Position numbers and translations under genes: made by a program | Part shown: piece by piece, positions 24,295 through 34,046 of the stretch | Layout of the letters: every line of letters begins with the position of its first letter | How positions within the stretch are numbered: the first letter of the stretch is position 1 | IMG/VR virus record: IMGVR_UViG_3300020283_000004 | Location: 1-58,353 of that record | Direction: 5' to 3' (one strand) | From: a virus | Length of the DNA stretch: 58,353 nucleotides | The notes under the pieces: model-generated | Told to the model about the DNA's origin: nothing | The model's input: only the letters and a program-made list of their open reading frames with translations | The model's database searches: none

Positions 24295-24923
24295 TGCCGG
24301 GGATTCTTAAATTAGAAGGTACTAACATCGCAACAGGCGATGGTAATGGGGCAGTTACGCTTGGTAGTGCGGTTACAGTGCCTGCATCTATTGGTGGTAC
24401 GATGATTTTTTTAGAAAAATTTACTGCATCAAACACCGCAGAAAAGATATTTAATCTAGATTCTTTTACTAGCTACAATACTTATGTTTTTTCTTTAAAC
24501 GGACTTATATCTGTTGCTGATGATGTAACTTTTTTAATGCAAGTTGGAACATCGAGTAGTAGTTTTTTTAGTTCAGGTGGTGATTATAGATTTGCAAGTT
24601 CGCACCCATATTTCGATGGATCTACAGCAGGTGGACCTTATGTAGATACAGCTCAGGCATCTTTGGCTATAGCCCCAAATTTGGGGAACAATGCTGGATA
24701 TGGTATTAACGGAACTATCAAACTATTTAATCCCACAAGCTCATCGCTTAAAACAAGTGTGAGAGGTGAAATAGCATCATTTAATAAAGATGAATTCGTA
24801 CAACCTAGAGCCTTTGCAGGCTATAGATTAGCAACAACGGATGATGCTTATGTAAAAATTAAATTTGATGGTACCTCTATTGCCTCAGGAACTATTACAT
24901 TATATGGAATAAAAGATGCCTAG
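24294..24923 (+). CDS. Tail fibre tip protein
   Basis: The 209-residue protein starts MPGILKLEGTNIATGDGNGA and continues as a beta-rich domain ending GTITLYGIKDA. The N-terminal LEGTNIATGDGNG stretch is similar to fibre attachment modules. The Ser/Phe-rich middle suggests a jelly-roll tip. The following gene is again a chaperone-like protein. Confidence 0.65.
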   Translation: MPGILKLEGTNIATGDGNGAVTLGSAVTVPASIGGTMIFLEKFTASNTAEKIFNLDSFTSYNTYVFSLNGLISVADDVTFLMQVGTSSSSFFSSGGDYRFASSHPYFDGSTAGGPYVDTAQASLAIAPNLGNNAGYGINGTIKLFNPTSSSLKTSVRGEIASFNKDEFVQPRAFAGYRLATTDDAYVKIKFDGTSIASGTITLYGIKDA

Positions 24924-25155
24924 ATTTCGACACATAACAGGATTAGGTAATGTCCAGTTTACCCCTGAAGAAGAAGCAGAAGCAGATGCCCAAGCACTCG
25001 CTGTCGCAGAATATAGAAGACTTAATGAATACAAGGACAAAAGGCAATTGGCCTACCCAAGTTATGCAGATCAACTCGACACGATCTACCATCAAGGATT
25101 AGACGCTTGGAAGGCAGAGATTAAAACAATCAAAGACAAGTATCCAAAGCCATGA
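24916..25155 (+). CDS. Tail assembly chaperone-like protein (copy C)
   Basis: The 79-residue protein ends AYPSYADQLDTIYHQGLDAW, the clear tail-assembly-chaperone-like signature shared with copy A. It begins with PRFRHITGLGNVQFTPEEEA. It overlaps the preceding fibre tip and the following small gene. Confidence 0.65.
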   Translation: MPRFRHITGLGNVQFTPEEEAEADAQALAVAEYRRLNEYKDKRQLAYPSYADQLDTIYHQGLDAWKAEIKTIKDKYPKP

Positions 25156-25334
25156 CTTTAGAAGAATGCGATAGAGAAATACAAATAACACAGAAACAAG
25201 CCACAGACTTGTCTGTGAAACTACAACAGTTAGTTGGGTACAAGCAGGCATTGATGGATATGTCTGATAAAAAGGGAGGTTCTTCAGAAGATGGGGAGAG
25301 GGTATTAAAAGCAATGGGTGGAAACCCAAAATGA
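25152..25334 (+). CDS. Small coiled-coil protein, 60 residues
   Basis: The protein begins MTLEECDREIQITQKQATDL, is helical with a heptad-like pattern, and ends EDGERVLKAMGGNPK. Similar short proteins close the fibre region in other aquatic phages. The role is unknown. Confidence 0.6.
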   Translation: MTLEECDREIQITQKQATDLSVKLQQLVGYKQALMDMSDKKGGSSEDGERVLKAMGGNPK

Positions 25335-25835
25335 AACTGGCTTATAGATACCTATCTCAAAAAAACAACACTGCTGTCTCTCTTTATATTTTTGGGTTGG
25401 GAGATTAACAGTGCAGTCACACTTCTTAAGTCAGATGACTTGAAGTGTATGGCTTTAAACATTTACCATGAGGCTAGGAATGAGAGCACTGCTGGGAAAG
25501 TTGCAGTTGCACAAGTTGTTCTCAACAGAGTTAAATCCTCTCGATTCCCTTCCAACGTTTGCTCTGTCATCTATCAAGGGAAGCACAAGGGAGGACATCC
25601 TGATTTACATAGGTGTCAGTTTAGTTGGTATTGCGATGGTAGGGGTGACAGCCCTCGTGATTTACTTGCTTACAATAATGCTAACGAGATAGCTCAGTGG
25701 ATTTTGATAGCAGGAAAATGGATACCAGATATAACAGATGGGGCTCTATATTATCATGCAGATTATGTAAGCCCTAAATGGAGTAAGTACAAAAAGAAAA
25801 CAGCAAAAATAGATACACACGTTTTTTACCAATAA
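25331..25835 (+). CDS. SleB-type cell wall hydrolase with apparent frameshift
   Basis: The body (from about 25368) has ALNIYHEARNESTAGKVAVA, NRVKSS and HRCQFSWYCDG, the pattern of the SleB/Hydrolase_2 wall-hydrolase family. The intact frame has only a TTG (25392) as a start, yet the sequence before it encodes a good signal-anchor (TTLLSLFIFLGW). ATG 25331 overlaps the previous stop and gives MKLAYRYLSQK in a different frame. The two frames meet at a run of seven A (25359-25365). With six A the gene would be one continuous reading. So either slippage or recoding occurs, or there is a one-base error. It probably degrades the cell wall at lysis. Confidence 0.7.
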
Positions 25836-25850
25836 CAAGTTACAGAGATT

Positions 25851-26210
25851 ATGGATCATCACTTTCCTTCTCATACACCAACACAACCACAAAGTATTAT
25901 GGAAGTAGAATCTTTACTAATGTTGGTTGAGAGAATAGGCTTGCCAGCAGTTATTATTGGGATTATGTGTTGGTATATATTTAAAACTCAGCAAAGCCAT
26001 AAAGAAGAAATAATTCGATGGGAAGAAAAAGATACTAGGGGGGACGAGAGGCTCATTGATGTAATCAAAGAGCAGAATAAACAAAACAGCATTACTTCGG
26101 ATGCAGTCAACGGATTGAGTATAGCATTCAAAGATGTTGCTAAAACCAACGAACGTCTCTCTATGGAGATTAAAGGGATGGCAGAAGCGTTGATATCCTC
26201 TAAACGATAA
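25851..26210 (+). CDS. Holin-like protein with one membrane segment
   Basis: The 119-residue protein has a single hydrophobic segment (LPAVIIGIMCWYIF, residues about 30-46) followed by a charged helical tail (KTQQSHKEEIIRWEEK). This resembles BhlA/UviB-type small holins. It lies between two wall-degrading enzymes, so a lysis role is likely. An inner ATG at 25899 is a possible alternative start. Confidence 0.6.
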   Translation: MDHHFPSHTPTQPQSIMEVESLLMLVERIGLPAVIIGIMCWYIFKTQQSHKEEIIRWEEKDTRGDERLIDVIKEQNKQNSITSDAVNGLSIAFKDVAKTNERLSMEIKGMAEALISSKR

Positions 26211-26554
26211 TGGCTAAAGAAACAACTACCACAGTTAAAGAAACTCCAGATCCACCAAAACCGTCAAAACCAGCTATGACGGTTAATGAAAGGATACAAG
26301 TGAGCAGGTTCATAGCTAGATTTTTCATCGCTATGAGTGCTCTAGCGATATTCGCATACATCGTACATGTTATGCTTGGTAGTGCTACCGAGCTTCCTGT
26401 ATCGAGCAAAGATCTCCTGAACATTTTGATAGGGGCTTTCATCCCGATCATTGCTGGGATAGCAAAATTTTATTTTGAAAGTGGGGGCGATTTACATCAG
26501 GAGGAGGAGAAGAATCCAATCCCACCACCTAAGAAGGCAGACGAAGATGCTTAA
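26210..26554 (+). CDS. Holin-like protein with two membrane segments
   Basis: The 114-residue protein has a Pro/Lys-rich N-terminus and two predicted membrane segments (FFIAMSALAIFAYIVHVML near residues 38-56, and LLNILIGAFIPIIAGIAKF near 69-87). An acidic, Pro-rich tail follows. The layout fits a class II holin. It starts on the previous stop and sits in the lysis cluster. Confidence 0.65.
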   Translation: MAKETTTTVKETPDPPKPSKPAMTVNERIQVSRFIARFFIAMSALAIFAYIVHVMLGSATELPVSSKDLLNILIGAFIPIIAGIAKFYFESGGDLHQEEEKNPIPPPKKADEDA

Positions 26555-26798
26555 TTGGTTGAAACAATTGTTTAGTAAACCCTTAGATAAGGTCGATGAT
26601 ATGATACCACCTGTACTTATGACAATGGCTGCGAACTTTGTGATGGATTTAGTCAAAGACAAAGCTCAGTCACTAGCTTCGGAGCATATTGAGAAAGCTC
26701 TTGATAATGCCCCAAAGGAGCTCAAAGAAGCCCTGGATAAAGCAGTCAATGATGACGATGCACACGAACACAAATCATTAATGGATTTGATTAAGTGA
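26547..26798 (+). CDS. Hypothetical amphipathic protein in the lysis cluster
   Basis: ATG 26547 (MLNWLKQLFSKPLDKVDDMI) was chosen. A longer reading begins inside the holin gene. The 83-residue product opens with an amphipathic helix, has a weakly hydrophobic stretch (VLMTMAANFVMDLV), and ends acidic. It may associate with membrane. No family was recognised. Confidence 0.55.
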   Translation: MLNWLKQLFSKPLDKVDDMIPPVLMTMAANFVMDLVKDKAQSLASEHIEKALDNAPKELKEALDKAVNDDDAHEHKSLMDLIK

Positions 26799-27277
26799 AG
26801 CTTACCAGGAACTTTTCACTAAAAGAACTCACTGCCTCTTCCTCAGCGAAGAGGCTTGGGATCAAGAACGAACCTAGTCATGAGCACATCGCTGCTTTGA
26901 CTGCGTTATGTGTTTGTATTCTCCAGCCTGTGAGGGAGGCGCATGGTATCGTAACCATCAATTCTGGGCTCAGAGTCCCTGAACTGAATGCTGTCATAAC
27001 GGGCAACCCAAAGTCTCGTAGCCAACACCAATATGGCGAAGCTGCGGATTTTGAGTGTATTGGGGGAATCAGTAACTATGATCTAGCAGTTTGGATTAGA
27101 GACAATCTGGAGTTTGATCAACTGATATTAGAATACTTCAACCCAAAAGAAGGACCGAACTCTGGTTGGGTTCATTGTTCTTACAGACGTTTGGGTGAAA
27201 ATAGAAAAGATGTTAAAACAGCACTGGAGGGGCCTGGGGGTAAAGTGAAGTACGAATCAGGTCTACCAGATGGCTAA
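26795..27277 (+). CDS. M15-type peptidase (endolysin)
   Basis: The 160-residue protein has TINSGLRVPELNAVI, then SRSQHQYGEAADFEC and later SGWVHCSYR. This is the HxxxxxxD...H zinc-site pattern of the Peptidase_M15_3 group that cuts peptide cross-links in peptidoglycan. The start is GTG overlapping the preceding stop (GTGA). With the SleB hydrolase and holins it completes the lysis set. Confidence 0.85.
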   Translation: MKLTRNFSLKELTASSSAKRLGIKNEPSHEHIAALTALCVCILQPVREAHGIVTINSGLRVPELNAVITGNPKSRSQHQYGEAADFECIGGISNYDLAVWIRDNLEFDQLILEYFNPKEGPNSGWVHCSYRRLGENRKDVKTALEGPGGKVKYESGLPDG

Positions 27278-30200
27278 GTTTAGCATAACAAGTTTTTTAA
27301 AAGGAATTAACACTAGGGTCAACAAGTTTAGAATACAGTCTGATGAGTCTGTTAATTCTGAAGATGTTGACCTTTCTAACCTAGAGATCAAACCACAAAA
27401 AGGTTTGGATTCTAGCGATAGCACCTTTGATGCAATCGACTATAAGTTCAAGGGCTATAACGTAACTGATGCAACAGCCGAAAAGTTTACAGAGGCTGGA
27501 GACTATCTTATAAAATCATACTCTAATGCTGATGCAGAATTTGATCGCATTTGGTATGACTCTTCTGGTAATTCTCAGGGACTTGTTGGGAGCTTAGATC
27601 TCGGAGTTCCTTCACAACCACCTACTCCTTCTTCTTCTATTGTATCCTCTGGATCTGCTGGGGGTACAGCAGAAGCCTATAGCGTAGTTAAGACATCCTC
27701 ATACAGTAGCGCAACAGTTAACTCAAATGCTGTTAATTCTAACTATGATTTCTTGCCATCAGGGAGCGCAACAAACCACACAACAAGTAGGCAGTTTACT
27801 TTGTTCCAAAGATACGGGAACACGGTCTGCATGTTTGATGCTGTAAACAAAAAGCTACGAAGAGTAGATGTCACGACAGGTAACGCTCCGTCAGGTAATG
27901 TAAATTCAGAAGTACCAATAACCTATGCAGATGAATACTTTTTTGTAGGAAGCTACTTCGTAGGTTTGGATTCTAATTACAATAATGTAAGTGTTGTAGT
28001 AGCAGCCACAGGTAATACATCAAACGATTATCCAATCAATGATGTTCCCACTGGGTATCAGGCTTATAACTCATCAAATTATACACCAGGAATCTCTTCA
28101 CTAACTGAGATAGATAAAGATTTTCATGTTAATGATCAGTATCTTTTTGTATCTAAAAATTACAAACCGACTAGATACAGTTACGGTGCAAGAGAAACCA
28201 CCAATAATAATACGGGGAGTTCATATTATTATCCATACAGTTATCCACGATTAGATAGACCTGTTATGTATATCTATTCTGATTGGATGCGACCTGCTGC
28301 TTCAAATACTGTTCATGACGTACACATGGATTCTAATATTACAGAGAATATAGCTCCTGGCTGGCTGTATTTTGGAGGATATTATGAAGGCCAGTATTAT
28401 GGGAGTGGTAGATATGTTTATATGAATGGTGCTCAAACAAATCACCCTGGTAGTGAGTATCTTTTTTTTGATATTGGTGGTGTTCAATACACATGTATGA
28501 TTGTCAGTTACCTTGAGGCATATGGTTATGGTGGTGGTACGACAATAAGAGATGTTGTTGCAAGCCCATCAAATTTTACTAATTATGCTTATTTGTGGAG
28601 ATTACAAAAATTACATCAATGTTGGATATCCCCAATTAACCCAGGCACAACAACTTCTGGATCTAATTTTATTGGGAATACAGAAATATATGCTAGAGCA
28701 ATAACTGGGGTCAGTGGGACTTTTACGGATCAAGGTGATCATACTCCAGGCACATATAATAATGTACCTCTTATAGATGCTTCTGGTAACTATACTCACG
28801 GTGGTGGGACAAGTGGGTATCCTAGATATTCAGGACAAAATACACCCACCATTACGAACACAATGCCAGGTAGCAGTAGTAGTGCTCAGTATGGATTTGG
28901 AGCATTAGCAACTGTTGTTGTGAATTCAAGTGGTAATATACAGAGTGTCACAATAACTGATGGAGGTAGGGGTTGGAAAGTAGGTGATGTTTTTGAGATT
29001 CCCACATCATCAGGGGTTCCGCACTATAGCGGTTTCAGTAGTGGGAATGTGGCAATAGGAGGATCTGTTGGGGCTTACGGAACAGTTACATCAGTAGATA
29101 GCACATTTAAAGTAAACGTCCAGGGGGTAACAAATTATCAATTGGATTTATCAACTGGACAAATACAAACATATACAAGTGCTAATTCTGGTGGTAATAC
29201 ACAAAATGTCGTTCCTAGATCTCATACTTGGCTATATCCAGGTTTATCAAAATCTATGGGAAGTATAACCAAGCTAGATTTATCAAGTGGCTCAAAAACA
29301 TTTAAATCATTTTCTGATAACGTTACTGACATTCCTCAGCAATATGGTAATTGGGGGTCACGATATGGTCAGGGGGGTATTAATACATACAAGCCTAAGT
29401 ACCCCGTAAATAATAGATTGAATGGCGCAAACTACCCACCTGCCAGAGACAATTTTTTGCTTGCTGAAAAAAATTACAGTTATACAGCAGAATCAAGTTC
29501 GTACTATGTAAACTCAAATAATTGGGGAACTGTACAAGCACCCATACACCTTGTTTCTGATATTGCGTCAGAGTTTAATAATTCAACATTCTCAATCCCA
29601 ACATCAGCCCCATCTACATCTGGTGCTGGTAGCACTAGCGAAACTATACACAATAGTAGTGGTAATGCTTTATTAGATGGATGGTATACGATGGAAGCAA
29701 GTGGTGTTGCTTCATCAAATGATAGAGTGTTTAATAATCCTTTTGGTTCTTCATCAGTTAATGTTTACAGCAATATTCTTGCTTCAGGGGCGACTCAGTT
29801 TGGAACCATACAGGCCACGTTACAATTATCAAATAATGGTTATGACCTTGTAAGACAAGATGGTGCAAATGCAGTTTTCATAAATACAGGAGGTAACGGT
29901 GAAACTGTTAATGTGGTTAGTCTTCAGAACTTGTCTGTGAGCACTGGGACTCAGTTTTACGGTTATGGTACAGATGTAAAAGATATATATAAGGAAGGAA
30001 ACTACGTTGTAGCAAAAGTAGACACTAATGAATCGTTGATAATAGACACTGCTAACGGCAACGAAGTATCCCCAATAAAACATTTGTTTGATTTTGTTAC
30101 AAAAGTTGACACGAGCAACCTTCTTGTATATGGGATAAGGATATCTTCGCTTTCTAATCCAATAGCTTTTTACTTAACAAAAGCATATTTCTTTTTTAGA

Positions 30201-32483
30201 CATGAGATTCTGGCCCTAGGTACTGGGGGAATTAGAGAAAATGAAACAAATAGCGCAAATACAAGAAACGTAGGTGTTGTATTTCAAGAGTACGCAAACA
30301 ACGCAGCTACAAATGTCTATCATATAGGTTACACCTCTACGTCAGGCACATTCGATAGAACGCAGAGCACATATAACCTCGGCATCTCGACTACACGCAG
30401 ACCTCAAATTACGGCTGACGCTTTTACTGAGCAATTTACCGCAACTTGGAACGGCTCAAATAAATTAACGGGAGTTCCTAATGCGAACATGTTCTCAACT
30501 ATTATTGACGATTCTCTTTCCTTTGGTGGTGTATCGGCTGCAACGGTGTCTGGGTATAATAGTACAGATGAAATTACGGTTACTGGGGTTACTGGGTCAC
30601 AAGGGAGTGGATCAGTTACAGTTACAAGAACAAGAAGAACTCACAGAAACAGAATATTTGTACCACAAGCAGCTTCATCAAACTTAGGTGTGCCATCACT
30701 CCCAGCATTTAGTTCCACTGGGAATTACTCTAATATAGATGAGATGATCACATTTGCTGATCTACCATCAACCGCTAAGTTTATACCTCATTCGAGATCG
30801 TCAAATGATAATGACTTCGTTAAGTCAGGATCGTTTTTCTTTAGTGCGGATTTAGACAGAAGGATTGTTGACCCATCATCTCCTGATCAAGATATTGCTG
30901 ATAGTTCGTTTACTTTTGGAGGTGTAAATATTTACAACAATCAGGGTGCAAACATACCATTCCAATATAAGATCTCCTACCTCAGAGATATAAGAGCTAC
31001 TACTGATATAGCTGGATCTACATCGAATGAGGCAGAACCAGTATTGATCGAAGGCCCAACATCAGGGGAAACAGACGCGAGAACTCTTAATGCTGTCACC
31101 GAATCTTTAGAACTATCTTCATTAGGATCTAATTTAGCTTCTGATATAGCAAAAGTAAGGGTTTACAGAGTAGGTGGGGATTATGCTGAATATTACTGGT
31201 TGGCAGATTTAAATGTATCAAATGGTTCCGTGTCTAATTACAGTGATATATCTTTAGAAGTTGGGTCAACATTAATTACACCCAATGATGCAACAAGTCC
31301 TATCGATGACAAGTTGACAAACATAGTCCAGGTCAATGGTTTGTTTGTCGGGAGCCATGGTAGTTATGTGTATTTTAGTGAGTTTGCAAACCCACATAGC
31401 TGGCCTGAAGATGGTAAGTATGAGATTGATGGGAATATAAACAACATCGTAGAGAGTGACGGAGAGGCAGTAATATTTACAGACAACGCTATATTCAGAG
31501 CGCGTGGCTTTTCTTACGACAATATCAATATCGCATCAATACCTCAAAGCCAGGGTGTGAGCTCATCAAATAAAGGATCGGTTACTAAATATCTGGGCTC
31601 TATATTTTTTATCTCTAATGATGGTCTTTGTGAATACAAAGCTGGAGTGGTTAGGTTGATATCTCAGGCTAAGTTTTCAAGCTTTCCTGCTATTACAACA
31701 CCAAGATCTGTATTCAAGGATGGAGTTCTTTACATATTTGAGGGCTCATCCTCTGGGACAAACAAAGGAGTGAAGGTAGACTTCAGATTAGGTGAACCAG
31801 TCTTTAGTAGAATCAATCAAAAGGCAACAGTAAGAGCTTTATACAACCAAGCGAATGACACTCTATATGTGAAGAATGCTACAACTGCAACCACAGGTTC
31901 GTATGACGGATCAGGTTCTGATTTACCTGTACTTCATGAAAGTGGTGAGATCGGTTTTGGTGATTTCTATTCCACCAAAGCATTGTTCAAAGTCATTGTT
32001 AAATACAAGACATCACTCTCTTCTGGGTCTAATGCAACAATTAAGTTCTATGCAGATGGAAGTGGTTCTGAGTTCTTTACAGCAAGTCTGACAGATTCTA
32101 CATCAGAAACGTGCTTGTACTTCCCATTGCAAAATTACGAGTTGCTTAAATACCTTAGATACAAAATTGAGGGTAAGGTTACTGTCTATGAGATCAACTA
32201 TGATTTTGAGATGGCTGAATCTTTTGTCAACAAGTTGAGAATAAACTATGTAGATGTCCAGTATGTTGGTCAGCTAAAAGTAGATACTTATATAGATAAT
32301 GGTATAGTTGATAGCAACCCCGTCTATGCGACTTCAGGGTCTACCAATCTACCAAGCTCTGGCTCATCTGTAAGAACAGTAAGGCTTTACTACCCTAAAG
32401 ACACGACTGGGTATATACCACACATATATTACACAGGGACTGGTAGGGTTATCTCAACAAGTTATGGAACTGAGGATCTATGA
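27270..32483 (+). CDS. Large tail protein (stabilisation / tubular type)
   Basis: The 1737-residue protein begins MAKFSITSFLKGINTRVNKF. It is dominated by Ser, Gly, Tyr, Asn and Thr, giving a long beta-rich middle. The C-terminal third has VNGLFVGSHGSYVYFSEFAN, then a PHSWPEDGKYEIDGNI segment and GVSSSNKGSVTKYLGSIFF, typical of propeller-like podovirus tail proteins. It probably forms part of the short tail or a projecting spike. A large insertion (residues about 150-950) is unlike ordinary tubular proteins and may be an enzyme or adhesin. The next gene repeats its C-terminal domain. Confidence 0.7.
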   Translation: MAKFSITSFLKGINTRVNKFRIQSDESVNSEDVDLSNLEIKPQKGLDSSDSTFDAIDYKFKGYNVTDATAEKFTEAGDYLIKSYSNADAEFDRIWYDSSGNSQGLVGSLDLGVPSQPPTPSSSIVSSGSAGGTAEAYSVVKTSSYSSATVNSNAVNSNYDFLPSGSATNHTTSRQFTLFQRYGNTVCMFDAVNKKLRRVDVTTGNAPSGNVNSEVPITYADEYFFVGSYFVGLDSNYNNVSVVVAATGNTSNDYPINDVPTGYQAYNSSNYTPGISSLTEIDKDFHVNDQYLFVSKNYKPTRYSYGARETTNNNTGSSYYYPYSYPRLDRPVMYIYSDWMRPAASNTVHDVHMDSNITENIAPGWLYFGGYYEGQYYGSGRYVYMNGAQTNHPGSEYLFFDIGGVQYTCMIVSYLEAYGYGGGTTIRDVVASPSNFTNYAYLWRLQKLHQCWISPINPGTTTSGSNFIGNTEIYARAITGVSGTFTDQGDHTPGTYNNVPLIDASGNYTHGGGTSGYPRYSGQNTPTITNTMPGSSSSAQYGFGALATVVVNSSGNIQSVTITDGGRGWKVGDVFEIPTSSGVPHYSGFSSGNVAIGGSVGAYGTVTSVDSTFKVNVQGVTNYQLDLSTGQIQTYTSANSGGNTQNVVPRSHTWLYPGLSKSMGSITKLDLSSGSKTFKSFSDNVTDIPQQYGNWGSRYGQGGINTYKPKYPVNNRLNGANYPPARDNFLLAEKNYSYTAESSSYYVNSNNWGTVQAPIHLVSDIASEFNNSTFSIPTSAPSTSGAGSTSETIHNSSGNALLDGWYTMEASGVASSNDRVFNNPFGSSSVNVYSNILASGATQFGTIQATLQLSNNGYDLVRQDGANAVFINTGGNGETVNVVSLQNLSVSTGTQFYGYGTDVKDIYKEGNYVVAKVDTNESLIIDTANGNEVSPIKHLFDFVTKVDTSNLLVYGIRISSLSNPIAFYLTKAYFFFRHEILALGTGGIRENETNSANTRNVGVVFQEYANNAATNVYHIGYTSTSGTFDRTQSTYNLGISTTRRPQITADAFTEQFTATWNGSNKLTGVPNANMFSTIIDDSLSFGGVSAATVSGYNSTDEITVTGVTGSQGSGSVTVTRTRRTHRNRIFVPQAASSNLGVPSLPAFSSTGNYSNIDEMITFADLPSTAKFIPHSRSSNDNDFVKSGSFFFSADLDRRIVDPSSPDQDIADSSFTFGGVNIYNNQGANIPFQYKISYLRDIRATTDIAGSTSNEAEPVLIEGPTSGETDARTLNAVTESLELSSLGSNLASDIAKVRVYRVGGDYAEYYWLADLNVSNGSVSNYSDISLEVGSTLITPNDATSPIDDKLTNIVQVNGLFVGSHGSYVYFSEFANPHSWPEDGKYEIDGNINNIVESDGEAVIFTDNAIFRARGFSYDNINIASIPQSQGVSSSNKGSVTKYLGSIFFISNDGLCEYKAGVVRLISQAKFSSFPAITTPRSVFKDGVLYIFEGSSSGTNKGVKVDFRLGEPVFSRINQKATVRALYNQANDTLYVKNATTATTGSYDGSGSDLPVLHESGEIGFGDFYSTKALFKVIVKYKTSLSSGSNATIKFYADGSGSEFFTASLTDSTSETCLYFPLQNYELLKYLRYKIEGKVTVYEINYDFEMAESFVNKLRINYVDVQYVGQLKVDTYIDNGIVDSNPVYATSGSTNLPSSGSSVRTVRLYYPKDTTGYIPHIYYTGTGRVISTSYGTEDL

Positions 32484-33781
32484 TTAGAGAACAGCAGATA
32501 CTCAGAGGGGTTCTTGCTCACTATGAAGGAGCCCCAACAATAAAAGTTTCTGTAGATGGGGGTAATGAATCGATATCAATTACTGCACCTAATCATGCTA
32601 GCTATAGAACAAGGTTCTTAACAGCAGAGCAGGGTAACATCGGGTACATATTTAAAGCAGAATCTGACTCAGAAAACAGAACTGATTTATCAATTGTTTC
32701 AGAACAAGTTTCTGATTATTCAGTATTAAGATACTGGGATTATTATGATATCACATTTGTTGGGACAATAAGCGTAACGATATATCTAGATAACACAACA
32801 ACACCTGTTATATCTGCGACAACGTTGACCGCAGCAAATGCACAAGATACTCAAAGAGTTTATTTCCCATCAAACTCATATGGCAGAGTGCCTTATCTTG
32901 TTGTCAATACAAGCAACACAAACGATGGGTATCTAGTCTCTCAAAAACCAATTGCTAAGACAGCACAAAATCTTACTGATGCACCATTACAGATAATAAG
33001 AGGAGTCACACTTTTATACAAAGGTAGCCCTCAGTTTACAGTAAGCCTTGATGGGTCATCTATATCTGCAACGAATGCAAGTGTAATCCCAACTCAGACT
33101 AAGTTTGCCCCAAGGAATATTACCCTTCCTTCAGGGCATATTGGATATTTTCCACATTTTAATTCTACAAATACATCTGATATTGCTGACTTCAACTTTA
33201 TAACGGATGCAGCAGCATTATACTCAGATCAAATTATATGGCATTTTTACGAGATTACTTTTAATGGAACTGTTAATGTATCTTTATATTTGGATAACGA
33301 TCTTCTTGTTGGCGATGGAGATGATGCTTCTGCTACTACTTTGAAGAAGACACTTACGACAAGCAAAATACAGGAAACGACAAAGGTTTATCTGCCAGCA
33401 TTGAGCTACGGAAGAATACCTCATGTTCTCAATGACAAGTCTGACGCAGGTAATATACTGAGGTTCAACCCAGTGGCACTCCCAGTAAGATTCTATAAAA
33501 CCCTGGAAGGAGTCAGTGAATGTCAGATTACTTACAAAGGTGATGTCTTTGTGGACTTCTTTCTTGATGGGGAACAGCTTGGGGATACCTATCAGTTTGA
33601 TGCTCAGTATGATGGGAATGGTAAAAGCATCTATGGTGTACAGAAGTTCTTACTCCCAGAAAACTCTGGTGGTTATGTTTTTCAGTATTCGCAGATCAGT
33701 GGGGATGGGGACATTATCTCAGTAGAGACAGATGCTCACCCACTTGAGTTTGAGCCTTCTACCGAGACAGCACCAGGATGA
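32480..33781 (+). CDS. Repeat-domain tail protein
   Basis: The 433-residue protein carries three related beta domains. Each begins like QILRGVLAHYEGAPTIKVSVDG and contains segments such as RVYFPSNSYGRVPYLVV and KVYLPALSYGRIPHVL. The same ending occurs in the 1737-residue protein upstream (RLYYPKDTTGYIPHIYY). It therefore shares a domain with that tail protein and may have arisen by domain duplication. Starts at ATGA overlap. Confidence 0.6.
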   Translation: MIREQQILRGVLAHYEGAPTIKVSVDGGNESISITAPNHASYRTRFLTAEQGNIGYIFKAESDSENRTDLSIVSEQVSDYSVLRYWDYYDITFVGTISVTIYLDNTTTPVISATTLTAANAQDTQRVYFPSNSYGRVPYLVVNTSNTNDGYLVSQKPIAKTAQNLTDAPLQIIRGVTLLYKGSPQFTVSLDGSSISATNASVIPTQTKFAPRNITLPSGHIGYFPHFNSTNTSDIADFNFITDAAALYSDQIIWHFYEITFNGTVNVSLYLDNDLLVGDGDDASATTLKKTLTTSKIQETTKVYLPALSYGRIPHVLNDKSDAGNILRFNPVALPVRFYKTLEGVSECQITYKGDVFVDFFLDGEQLGDTYQFDAQYDGNGKSIYGVQKFLLPENSGGYVFQYSQISGDGDIISVETDAHPLEFEPSTETAPG

Positions 33782-34038
33782 AGAAAAAATTTGGAAGTCT
33801 CCCAACAGGGCAGTTATCTGCTGACAACAATGTAAGGCAAGCTTTTGCAATGACAGAAGAAGGACTTGGCAGACTGAATAAGTCTATAGAAGATACTGAT
33901 ACGATAGTTGCGGATCTTAAACGCAAGATTTCTGCTGACATTTTAACTTCTGTAGCAACGCTCGACCCCAATTCAAGCTCGCTTGCTGATGTGATCAACT
34001 CGCTGACAACTCTCTCTAAAAAACTCAAAGAATTATAG
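33778..34038 (+). CDS. Small coiled-coil virion protein, 86 residues
   Basis: The helical protein begins MKKKFGSLPTGQLSADNNVR and ends LTTLSKKLKEL. It is coupled to the repeat-domain tail protein (ATGA overlap) and precedes the internal virion genes. No domain was recognised. Confidence 0.6.
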   Translation: MKKKFGSLPTGQLSADNNVRQAFAMTEEGLGRLNKSIEDTDTIVADLKRKISADILTSVATLDPNSSSLADVINSLTTLSKKLKEL

Positions 34039-34046
34039 AGGCCCCT

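Noticed and set aside
25468-25692. Second open frame inside the wall hydrolase
   Set aside because: Alternate-frame shadow; the hydrolase motifs are in the other frame.
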